A stretch of DNA of 12,080 bases from JBBDRV01 sp040905285 (GTDB lineage Bacteria; Bacteroidota; Rhodothermia; Balneolales; Balneolaceae): assembly GCA_040905285.1 (NCBI GenBank), contig JBBDRV010000024.1:1-12080 (forward strand), in the 5' to 3' direction. Below are positions 5,726 through 12,080 of the stretch, piece after piece. The position numbers and the translations under genes were made by a program. Every line of letters starts with the position of its first letter. Positions within the stretch are counted from its first letter, which is position 1. The notes under the pieces were generated by a model, which was not told the origin of the DNA, did no database searches, and saw only the letters and a list, made by a program, of their open reading frames with translations.

Positions 5726-7288
5726 ATGGCAGGGTTCACAGCTCTCGATTATGTCGTTGTACTCGTCTATCTGTTTGCTGTTGCTCTTTTCGGCATATAT
5801 TCTGCCGGATCACAGAAGACAACGAAAGATTATTTCCTGGGCGGCAGGGACATGCCGTGGTGGGCTGTTCTGTTCTCGGTGGTCGCGACAGAAACCAGCA
5901 CGCTGACATTTATCAGCATACCGGCCGTTGCCTACGGTGGCAATCTCACCTTTTTACAGTTGACCTTCGGATACATTATCGGCCGTATTATTGTAGCTGT
6001 CTGGTTTCTTCCGGCCTACTTTAAAGGCGAATTGAGCACAGCGTATGAATTACTGGGGCAAAGGTTCGGGGAAGGCATGCGAAGTGCCGCGAGCTACACC
6101 TTTATTATTACCCGCGTGCTGGCTGACGGCGTGCGGCTGTTTGCAACGGCCATACCACTGGCTGTCATTTTACGGCTGGCCGGGGCATTTCCCGAATGGA
6201 CCGATATGCAGATGTATGGATTGGGAATCCTGGTTATAGCAATTATAACCCTCCTGTATACATTTCTGGGTGGAATAAAAGCTGTGATCTGGATGGATGT
6301 CGTGCAGATGGCTGTTTATCTGGGAGGCGCTCTGTTTGCGGGAATTCTCATGATGGTTCATCTGCCCGTTTCAGGGGAAGAGGCACTGGCACTGCTGCAG
6401 AGCGAGGATAAATTCCGGCTGTTTAACTGGGGGTGGGGGATGGACTGGCGATCGGTTTTGACGGATCCGTATGTTTTCTGGGTGGCCGTCTTCGGGGGCG
6501 CCGTCTTTTCGGTTGCTTCTCACGGCACGGATCAGTTGATTGTACAGCGGCTGCTTGCCACCAGGAATCTCCGGGACAGCCAAAAGGCAATGATATGGAG
6601 CGGCATTGCGGCATGTCTTCAGTTCGCCTTTTTTCTGGGGATCGGCTTTATGCTCTATTTGTTTTACCAGGCGGCCAGTCCTGCAGAACTGGGCCTGCAG
6701 ACGGCCGATGAGGTGTTTGCCAAGTTTATTGTAGAGGAAATCCCGCCGGGTATCGCCGGCCTGATTATTGCCGCCCTGATTGCAGCCGCGATGAGTTCAC
6801 TCAGCTCTTCGCTGAACGCGCTGGCATCGGCCACTACGTTTGATATCCTGAAACCCAGGTTCGGGAGCCAATGGTCTCCGGAGAAAGAGCTCGGAATATC
6901 CCGTCGCGCGACCATCTTCTGGGGAATCGTCCTGACCGGTTCCGCCCTTCTTTTCACCTGGCTCCAGTTGAGCGGAGAAGACCGGCCTGCAATCGTGGAA
7001 CTTGGCCTGGGGATTGCATCCTATACATACGGAGGCTTGCTGGGCGTATTTCTGCTGGGCCTTCTTTTTACCAAACCGGATAAAACAGATGCACTGGCCG
7101 GATTTTTTACAGGCCTGATTTCTCTGCTTTTCATGGTCGAGGGGCCGGTGAGCAACCTGCTCCCCGGGAATCCCCTTGCTGTCGCATGGCCGCTCTATAC
7201 ACTTGCCGGCGGCCTGATTGTCATATTTGCGGCAAATATTTCCATGTGGCTCCGCAAGGGCCATACAAAACACCGGTCAGGACAGTGA
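5726..7288 (+). CDS. Sodium:solute symporter (SSS/SLC5 family), substrate unknown
   Basis: This 520-residue inner-membrane protein shows about 13 hydrophobic helices, the expected SSS topology on the LeuT fold. The first spans about residues 8-27. DYFLGGRDMPWW (35-46) and the TM2 segment FSVVATETSTLTFISIPA (50-67) are typical. The family motif HGTDQLIVQRLLATRN (266-281) and the TM9-like segment AAAMSSLSSSLNALASA (353-369) follow; the paired serines in that helix form part of the sodium-2 site in characterised members. A basic, helix-free tail (about 510-520) ends the protein. The solute could be a sugar, nucleoside, monocarboxylate or vitamin; the sequence does not decide. Its start lies two bases after rdgB, and its last 12 bases overlap the 3' end of serA on the opposite strand. 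Confidence 0.9.
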   Translation: MAGFTALDYVVVLVYLFAVALFGIYSAGSQKTTKDYFLGGRDMPWWAVLFSVVATETSTLTFISIPAVAYGGNLTFLQLTFGYIIGRIIVAVWFLPAYFKGELSTAYELLGQRFGEGMRSAASYTFIITRVLADGVRLFATAIPLAVILRLAGAFPEWTDMQMYGLGILVIAIITLLYTFLGGIKAVIWMDVVQMAVYLGGALFAGILMMVHLPVSGEEALALLQSEDKFRLFNWGWGMDWRSVLTDPYVFWVAVFGGAVFSVASHGTDQLIVQRLLATRNLRDSQKAMIWSGIAACLQFAFFLGIGFMLYLFYQAASPAELGLQTADEVFAKFIVEEIPPGIAGLIIAALIAAAMSSLSSSLNALASATTFDILKPRFGSQWSPEKELGISRRATIFWGIVLTGSALLFTWLQLSGEDRPAIVELGLGIASYTYGGLLGVFLLGLLFTKPDKTDALAGFFTGLISLLFMVEGPVSNLLPGNPLAVAWPLYTLAGGLIVIFAANISMWLRKGHTKHRSGQ

Positions 7289-8866
7289 AACATACCTGAC
7301 ATGCTGCACGCCGTCCAGTTCAAATACCGGCTGCAGTTCTTCCTTGCTGAGTTGTTTATCCACTATGACGGCTGTAATAGCCTGTGTTCCCTTGGCTGCC
7401 CGGCCCAGACTCAGAGCGCCTATGTTAATGCCCTGTTTGGCCAGGGTGCTCGCTACAGAGGCCAGCATGCCGGGCTTGTCCATGTTTTGATAGATCAGGA
7501 TGTCGCCTTCCAGCCGAAGCTCTATTCCATATCCGTCGATTTCAACAATACGGTAATCTTCGGGACCGAATACGGCCGCGGAAATTTCCCGGTATTCCGC
7601 ATCATCGCCAAGCCGGATTGTTACCAGATCCTTGTACATGCTGCCATCGCTGCTGGTTGTCTCGCTGATTTTGAAACCCCGTTCTTCTGCATAGTGACGG
7701 GCATTGATCAGGTTGACAGATTCAGTCACATATTGTGAGAGCATTCCCTTGAGGATGCCGTCCGTAAGAACTTCGGAATAACGTTTACATGTTCCGGTGT
7801 ATTCAAACCCGAACGAGTTGGCATTTTCCGGTTTCAACTGGCTGGTCAGACGTCCCAGTTTTTCAGCCAGCTCAAGGTACGGATGTACCTCTTTGTTGGT
7901 CAGGAGGGAGATGGATTTGCTGTTGAGGCTGCCTTTGTAGTCTTTCTGTTCGAGGGCATCAGACATCTGTTCGGCTATCTGCTCGGCTACTTTTTCCTGC
8001 GCTTCCTCTGTGGAGGCACCCAGGTGAGGAGTACAGACAATTTGCGGAAGTTTCAGGATTTCATACATGGCTTCCGTAGGGGGTTCCTGGGTATAGACAT
8101 CGAGCGCGACCCCGGCAAGAATTCCTTTTTCAATCAGCTGGGCCAGGTCACCCTCCTCATAGATACCCCCGCGGGCACAGTTAACCATTCGCATTCCTTT
8201 TTTGAGCTTATCGGCATTTTTCAGGGACACAATACCTTTGGTTTTTTCTGTCAGGGGTGTGTGGACAGACAGGTAATCCACTTTGCCCAACAGGGTATCG
8301 AGGTCCATCAGTTCGACCCCGAGCTCTTCAGCATGTTCGTGAGTGGTAAACGGGTCGTAGGCATAGATATCCATACCGAAACAGGTCATTCGCCTGGCAA
8401 CTTCCGAGCCAATTTTGCCCAGACCTATAATTCCGAGGTTTTTGCCGTGGACTTCCGTCCCCATGAATTTTTTGCGATCCCAGCCACCGGATTTCACCCG
8501 GCTTACGGCTTCCGGAATGTTACGGGAAAGCGCCAGTATGAGGCCGCACGTGTGTTCGGCGGTTGATATGGTGTTGCCATCCGGTGTGTTCATGACAAGA
8601 ACTCCCCTCGCTGTCGCTGCAGGAATGTCAATGTTGTCAACTCCGACACCGGCACGGCCTATGACCTGAAGATGTTTTGCATGTTTGAGCAGATCTGCAT
8701 CAACGGTTGTTGCAGAGCGTACCACGATGCCGTCATATTTTCCGATGATTTTTTTCAGCTCTTCGAGATCCATTTTCGGGGGCTGATCAGCTTCCATCCC
8801 CCTTTTTTTGAAAATGTCTGCACAAAGGGGGTTTACGTTATCGAGAAGCAGGATTTTTTTAGCCAT
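7277..8866 (-). CDS. serA: D-3-phosphoglycerate dehydrogenase, long form with ASB and ACT domains
   Basis: The enzyme catalyses the first step of the phosphorylated serine pathway: 3-phosphoglycerate plus NAD+ to 3-phosphohydroxypyruvate. The 529 residues match the long (type 1) SerA form. The substrate/nucleotide core carries GRAGVGVDNID (70-80), the Rossmann loop GIIGLGKIG (145-153) and the catalytic residues R232 (NCARGG), E261 (TQEPP) and H281 (TPHLGAS). Residues about 315-445 form the allosteric substrate-binding (ASB) region, and about 456-529 the ACT domain (QNMDKPGMLASVASTLAKQ at 460-478), which binds serine for feedback inhibition in related enzymes. The gene is last in a purF-engB-serA run, 28 bases after engB. 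Serine-derived glycine and formyl groups feed purine synthesis, which links it to purF. It overlaps the symporter gene tail-to-tail by 12 bases. Confidence 0.96.
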   Translation of the reverse strand: MAKKILLLDNVNPLCADIFKKRGMEADQPPKMDLEELKKIIGKYDGIVVRSATTVDADLLKHAKHLQVIGRAGVGVDNIDIPAATARGVLVMNTPDGNTISTAEHTCGLILALSRNIPEAVSRVKSGGWDRKKFMGTEVHGKNLGIIGLGKIGSEVARRMTCFGMDIYAYDPFTTHEHAEELGVELMDLDTLLGKVDYLSVHTPLTEKTKGIVSLKNADKLKKGMRMVNCARGGIYEEGDLAQLIEKGILAGVALDVYTQEPPTEAMYEILKLPQIVCTPHLGASTEEAQEKVAEQIAEQMSDALEQKDYKGSLNSKSISLLTNKEVHPYLELAEKLGRLTSQLKPENANSFGFEYTGTCKRYSEVLTDGILKGMLSQYVTESVNLINARHYAEERGFKISETTSSDGSMYKDLVTIRLGDDAEYREISAAVFGPEDYRIVEIDGYGIELRLEGDILIYQNMDKPGMLASVASTLAKQGINIGALSLGRAAKGTQAITAVIVDKQLSKEELQPVFELDGVQHVRYVSLS

Positions 8867-8894
8867 AATGTTAAGTCAGCTGTTCTTTTGTGGT

Positions 8895-9491
8895 TTAATG
8901 TCTGATTTGAGAAAATTCACTTATGAGTGAACGTACGTCGTCAATTCCGGTTCCCGTCCCCGCAGAGCACGGAATGACCGGAACTTCTATGTTCATGTCC
9001 GTATGGATTTTTCGTATACGGCTGACGGATTGCTGAAGTTTGCCGGACGATATCTTGTCGCTTTTGGTCAACAGTACACTAAATGGTTTTTCATTAACGG
9101 CCATCCAGTAGAAGAACTCTTCATCGAGACTGCCGGGCTTGTGGCGGGCGTCTACAAGGTGAAGGATAAGCGCCAGTGTATCACGCTTAAGAAGATACTG
9201 CCTGATGTTTTTGCCCCATCTTTGCCGTTCCCTTTCGGGCACTTTGGCGTAACCGAACCCGGGCAGGTCCACCAGATAGATCCGCCCGTCAATCCGGTAA
9301 TAATTCATTTGCTGCGTTTTGCCCGGTGTATTGCTCGTCCGGGCCAGCCTCTTGCTGTTCACGATCCTGTTGATCAGGCTTGACTTTCCGACGTTGGAAC
9401 GCCCGGCAAAACAGAACTCGGGCAGTGTCGGTTCGGGACAGTCTTCAAGGACGGGGGCACTGGTAATGAATTCGGCTTGTTCAAAAGACAT
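8895..9491 (-). CDS. engB: Ribosome biogenesis GTP-binding protein EngB (YihA/YsxC)
   Basis: The 198-residue TRAFAC GTPase contains every G motif: G1 GRSNVGKSS (30-38), G2 threonine in NTPGKTQ (54-60), G3 DLPG (75-78), G4 TKSD (142-145) and G5 CSA (175-177). The stretch GFGYAKVPERERQRWG (78-93) is diagnostic of the EngB subfamily, and the length is typical. EngB acts in the cytoplasm during late assembly of the large ribosomal subunit and is essential in several bacteria. Its ATG shares one base with the purF TGA (TGATG at 9493-9489 on the minus strand), so translation is probably coupled to purF. serA begins 28 bases downstream. Confidence 0.96.
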   Translation of the reverse strand: MSFEQAEFITSAPVLEDCPEPTLPEFCFAGRSNVGKSSLINRIVNSKRLARTSNTPGKTQQMNYYRIDGRIYLVDLPGFGYAKVPERERQRWGKNIRQYLLKRDTLALILHLVDARHKPGSLDEEFFYWMAVNEKPFSVLLTKSDKISSGKLQQSVSRIRKIHTDMNIEVPVIPCSAGTGTGIDDVRSLISEFSQIRH

Positions 9492-10993
9492 CAGACGATT
9501 TCGTTCTCCTCTTTTTCAACTCCGAAATTGACAGGCACCGGATAATTGCCGGTAAAACAGGCTGTACAATAATCGTGGCCGGATTCGTTGGACTCTTTTA
9601 CGGCCGCTACCAGCCCTTCAGCGGAGAGGTACCGCAAGCTGTCCACCCCGATCGCATCGGCCATCGCATCTATGTTTTCTCCATACCGGTTGGCTATCAG
9701 TTCATCGGGGCTGGGGAAGTCCATTCCGTAGAAACAGGGATGGGTGATAGGGGGAGAACTTACCAGAAAATGGATTTCGGCCGGGTTGGCGTCCCGTATC
9801 ATATCCACCAGGTATCTGGATGTAGTACCCCGTACGATTGAATCATCAACAATGATAATTGACCGCCCCTCCAGCACTCCGCGGACAACATTGAATTTGG
9901 TACGCACTTTCTGGTCCCGTGATTTCTGGCCGGGGGAAATAAACGTCCGGCCCACATAATGGTTCCTGATCAGGCCGATATCGTATTTGCAGTCGTTGCC
10001 CATTTTCTGATTCTCATGCGCATACCCCAGGGCTGCCGTATTACTGGAATCCGGAACGGATATCACAATGGGCTTGTAGTCAGGGTCGGGCTTTTCGATA
10101 ATCTGATCGAGAGGATGCTCCTTGGCCAGCTGTTTTCCCAGGTTCCGCCGGATTTTGTCCACATTTTCCCCGAAAATCCGGCTGTCCGGACGTGAAAAAT
10201 AGACATATTCGAAAATGCACTGGCTGGTACCTGTACCCGCTTTCTGCGGCAGCCGGTATGACTTCGGTTTTTCATTGCCCGAGGCTTCCCGGTCTATGAC
10301 CAGGACTTCTCCGGGTTCGATGTCACGTATGTAGTCGGCGTCAATAATATCAAATGCACATGTTTCACTGGCTACAACGTAGGCGCCGTCAATGATGCCA
10401 AGGGACAGGGGGCGAAACCCGTTAGGGTCACGTACAGCTATAAGTTTGTCATCCGTCAGGATCACCAGGCAATAGGCGCCTTCTATCTGCTTCAGGGCAT
10501 CCATCACCTGGTCCATCTGAGTGGATTCCCGGGACTGGGAGATCAGGTGGAGGATCAGTTCCGTGTCTGATGTACTTTGAAAAAGCGTGCCCTGTTCGGT
10601 GAACCGGTCCCGCAGCTGCCGGGCATTTGACAAATTGCCGTTATGCCCGATTGCCAGATTACCCTTGCTGTAGTGCACCCGCAATGGCTGGATGTTGGCC
10701 GGATTTCTAGAGGATCCGGATGTCGAGTAACGGTTGTGGCCGATCGCCGCAGACCCTTTCAGCTCCTGCTCAAGGATTTTCGGATTTTCGAACACATTGA
10801 GCACCAGGCCGAAATCCTTATGCATCGGCATGGTGTTTTTGTATTTCGCTTCATCAAAAAAAGTGGTTACAATTCCTGCTGACTCCTGTCCCCTGTGCTG
10901 CAGGGCGTGGAGCCCGTAATAGGTAAGCAAGGAAGCTTCGGGATGATTGAACACTCCGAAGATGCCGCAATAATCGTGTGGTTTATCGCTCAT
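9491..10993 (-). CDS. purF: Amidophosphoribosyltransferase (glutamine PRPP amidotransferase), Fe-S type
   Basis: PurF commits PRPP and glutamine to purine synthesis, giving 5-phosphoribosylamine. With the ATG at 10993 the protein has 500 residues and a short propeptide, MSDKPHDY, before C9. That cysteine becomes the N-terminal nucleophile of the Ntn glutaminase after processing (YCGIFGVFNHPE). The glutaminase domain continues with LHALQHRGQESAG, GHNRYSTSG (85-93) and GHNGNLSNA (116-124). The PRPP loop IIVDDSIVRGTT lies at about 380-391. C259 (QCIFEYVYFSRPDS), C420 (THPCFYG), C476 and C479 (DYCTACFTGNYP) match the four 4Fe-4S ligands of the B. subtilis type. In-frame ATGs at 11008 and 11059 would give propeptides of 13 and 30 residues; 11008 has a weak CAGG nine bases upstream. 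The stop overlaps the engB start by one base. Confidence 0.95.
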   Translation of the reverse strand: MSDKPHDYCGIFGVFNHPEASLLTYYGLHALQHRGQESAGIVTTFFDEAKYKNTMPMHKDFGLVLNVFENPKILEQELKGSAAIGHNRYSTSGSSRNPANIQPLRVHYSKGNLAIGHNGNLSNARQLRDRFTEQGTLFQSTSDTELILHLISQSRESTQMDQVMDALKQIEGAYCLVILTDDKLIAVRDPNGFRPLSLGIIDGAYVVASETCAFDIIDADYIRDIEPGEVLVIDREASGNEKPKSYRLPQKAGTGTSQCIFEYVYFSRPDSRIFGENVDKIRRNLGKQLAKEHPLDQIIEKPDPDYKPIVISVPDSSNTAALGYAHENQKMGNDCKYDIGLIRNHYVGRTFISPGQKSRDQKVRTKFNVVRGVLEGRSIIIVDDSIVRGTTSRYLVDMIRDANPAEIHFLVSSPPITHPCFYGMDFPSPDELIANRYGENIDAMADAIGVDSLRYLSAEGLVAAVKESNESGHDYCTACFTGNYPVPVNFGVEKEENEIV

Positions 10994-11208
10994 TATGGAA
11001 GAATCCATTCTGTTAACCTGACTGGCAGTCTGTCGGACGTACCCTACAGAGCTGCGCATTTTTACACATTGGAATCCCGCTTACTCGTTCCGTAACATCG
11101 CTGCGAACCTCACAAGTCGTGTTCCACTGTGCCAAAATCTCATCCTGCTCGCTTTCTGTTCCTAAGTTCGACAGACTGGCCGGAAGATACGGAAAAGCCT
11201 GGTTTTTT

Positions 11209-11233
11209 ATAATTTATATATGATGAAAATTAT
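11209..11233. repeat. AT-rich 7+7 bp inverted repeat upstream of purF
   Basis: ATAATTT (11209-11215) and AAATTAT (11227-11233) are inverted complements with an 11-base spacer. They lie about 215 bases upstream of the preferred purF start. In a stretch this AT-rich a chance match is quite possible, so no function is assigned. A purine-regulator operator or a UP-like element would be the reasons to look further. Confidence 0.35.
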
Positions 11234-11322
11234 CCGTGTCCTGTTTGACAGACCTATTCTGAAACTCAATAAACCATCTCCTGAAATCGTTTTTTTTCTG
11301 CTGTTTGTATAAACCGCTGTGC

Positions 11323-11348
11323 ATGTGGATGTGTAATGTGGATTTGTA
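11323..11348. repeat. 13-bp tandem repeat upstream of the MauE-like gene
   Basis: Two adjacent units, ATGTGGATGTGTA (11323-11335) and ATGTGGATTTGTA (11336-11348), differ at one base. They end 40 bases before the ATG of the MauE-like gene, where a promoter or activator site would be expected. Function is unknown. Confidence 0.6.
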
Positions 11349-11388
11349 AACGTTCCAACCATGCCGGAGATTTTGTAACTTCTACCCT

Positions 11389-11847
11389 ATGACCAGATTA
11401 AATTTCGTTTACTCTGTAAAATGGATCTTTCGGATAGTTCTCTCCGGGGTGCTTGTACTGGCCGGGATTCTGAAACTGCAGGACAATACAGCCCTTTTTG
11501 AAACAGTGGCTTATATCACCTGGCTGCCGGTCTGGCTGAAGTTCCCTATCGTGGATTTTCTCCCGTATATGGAAATCCTGCTGGCCGTCCTGCTGCTGCT
11601 GCGCTGGCAGGAGAAGGTTGTCCTGCCGCTTGTCGGGCTGATTTTCCTGGGGTTTTTGGGTTTCTCCATTTATGGGACAGCCACCGGGCTGGAAGGGGAT
11701 TGCGGCTGTTTTGGTGAACTGATGGACAGTACATTCGGGCCGGCAATGATCGTGCGCAATACCGTCCTGGCGGGGATGGCCGGATTTCTCTTCTGGCAGC
11801 CTGTTGCGGATGAGTCTGTTTCGAATGAGCCCGCCCCGGAATATTGA
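11389..11847 (+). CDS. Small four-helix membrane protein, MauE/DoxX-like, with DCGCFG motif
   Basis: The 152-residue protein has four predicted membrane helices, at about 11-29, 52-72, 78-97 and 118-137. SGVLVLAGILKLQD (19-32) at the first helix and GDCGCFG (103-109) before the last are hallmarks of the MauE/DoxX-like group (PF07291), as is the IVRNTVL segment (121-127) after the motif. In methylotrophs MauE takes part in maturation of methylamine dehydrogenase with a thioredoxin-like partner. Elsewhere the family is widespread and its role unknown, with the cysteine pair (C105, C107) suggesting thiol-disulfide chemistry at the membrane. No methylamine dehydrogenase gene or thioredoxin is present in the window, so MauE itself is not claimed. 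The short C-terminal tail is hydrophilic. The ATG at 11389 has no Shine-Dalgarno motif, and the gene stands alone here. Confidence 0.82.
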   Translation: MTRLNFVYSVKWIFRIVLSGVLVLAGILKLQDNTALFETVAYITWLPVWLKFPIVDFLPYMEILLAVLLLLRWQEKVVLPLVGLIFLGFLGFSIYGTATGLEGDCGCFGELMDSTFGPAMIVRNTVLAGMAGFLFWQPVADESVSNEPAPEY

Positions 11848-11902
11848 CCGACCGGGAAAAAGTTGGTCCCACCCGTAAATATTGCCCCGCCCGGAATATT
11901 GA
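11835..11902. repeat. Dispersed 13-bp repeats CCCGGAATATTGA at the end of the MauE-like gene
   Basis: CCCGGAATATTGA occurs exactly at 11835-11847, where it includes the TGA stop of the MauE-like gene, and at 11890-11902. A degenerate copy, CCCGTAAATATTG, lies between them at 11872-11884. The exact copies are 55 bases apart. They could be duplicated sequence, a small repeat family or binding sites. No strong terminator hairpin is visible, although GGGA (11853-11856) and TCCC (11867-11870) could form a weak stem. Confidence 0.55.
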
Positions 11903-12080
11903 GCCTGACAGTTATGGTTGTTGAGATATTTTATTATAATAAGCATACGTAAACGAAACGGCTGTATACAGAAGGGGATACATCAAAAGGCTATCAGAAA
12001 GGGACACTTAAAGCCCTTGCATATGATGGCCCGGGGCCTGATGCGAATACCGGTACGACGGTCTGAATACGGCTGATCCT
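11903..12080. other. Gene-free right end of the window
   Basis: I see no supportable gene here. An AT-rich patch (about 11920-11945) could hold a promoter. Two short open frames exist. One is on the plus strand (11953-12066), with no ATG, and ends at a TGA. The other is on the minus strand, entering from the window edge and stopping at 11983-11985 after 32 codons, ending CKGFKCPFLIAF. The latter could be the C-terminus of a gene lying mostly outside the window, but I recognise nothing in it. Confidence 0.35.

Larger units (their letters stand above)
10994..11388. other. Long intergenic region between purF and the MauE-like gene
   Basis: I see no credible gene in these 395 bases, apart from a possible longer purF N-terminus up to 11059. 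The region should contain the purF promoter (minus) and probably the promoter of the MauE-like gene (plus), but no -35/-10 or TAnnTTTG pair is convincing on either strand. The centre is AT-rich (about 11202-11235). Visible structures are a 7+7 bp inverted repeat (11209-11233), an eight-base T run (11290-11297) and a 13-bp tandem repeat (11323-11348). I could not match it to a known purine riboswitch. Confidence 0.5.

Noticed and set aside
7883..8566. 227-codon plus-strand open frame inside serA
   Set aside because: The minus strand encodes a complete SerA with all catalytic residues here; the long antisense frame is a by-product of its codon pattern.
10994..11388. Possible purine riboswitch or structured RNA upstream of purF
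   Set aside because: I could not find the paired loops or conserved core of a purine, PRPP or ppGpp riboswitch; only short AT-rich complementarity is visible.
11953..12066. Plus-strand open frame of 37 codons near the right edge
   Set aside because: It has no ATG, follows directly after a TAA, and matches nothing I recognise.
11920..12080. Possible insertion-sequence end in the right flank
   Set aside because: No terminal inverted repeat, target duplication or transposase motif can be seen within the window.

Overview
This 12 kb window is an ordinary, gene-dense chromosomal segment of a bacterium, with eleven supported protein-coding genes, one of them cut by the left edge. I see no RNA gene, CRISPR array, insertion sequence, phage gene or recognisable defence or mobile system. 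The best taxonomic guess is a member of the Bacteroidota/Balneolota/Rhodothermota group. Almost every start codon has an AT-rich leader with no Shine-Dalgarno match. There is a stand-alone MnmD-type methyltransferase, a B. subtilis-type GuaD, an Fe-S type PurF and a GGSATY-type PfkB kinase. This placement is an inference from gene content and was not computed. Base composition looks moderate (about half G+C by eye) and even, with no obvious transferred island.

Layout. Positions 1-1504 (minus strand) hold an iron-dependent alcohol dehydrogenase followed by the 5' part of mnmD, 15 bases apart. A divergent M20 amidohydrolase lies at 1587-2783 (plus), separated by an 82-base region that carries a 9+9 bp inverted repeat. 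The amidohydrolase converges on a minus-strand pair, guanine deaminase (guaD, 3464-3955) and a Nudix CoA-diphosphatase-like gene (2799-3446). A second divergent region (3956-4166), with a 15-bp tandem repeat and an 18-codon open frame, leads into the plus-strand cluster PfkB-family kinase, rdgB and SSS-family sodium symporter (4167-7288). That cluster runs tail-to-tail, with a 12-base overlap, into the minus-strand cluster purF, engB, serA (7277 to about 10993). After a long non-coding stretch (10994-11388) comes a small four-helix MauE-like membrane protein (11389-11847, plus) and a repeat-bearing, gene-free right end.

How the genes fit together. The theme is nucleotide and one-carbon housekeeping. 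PurF commits PRPP and glutamine to purine synthesis. SerA begins the serine pathway that supplies glycine and one-carbon units to purines. GuaD deaminates guanine to xanthine. RdgB removes the ITP/XTP that such deamination can lead to. The Nudix enzyme probably hydrolyses CoA or another nucleotide diphosphate derivative. The PfkB kinase and SSS transporter could form a salvage or uptake pair, but neither substrate can be read from the sequence. Points worth a second look are the palindrome between adh and the amidohydrolase, the tandem repeats in the intergenic regions, the uncharacterised PfkB clade linked to rdgB, and a tiny open frame that resembles a peptide deformylase N-terminus. I do not find convincing evidence for a new multi-gene system.
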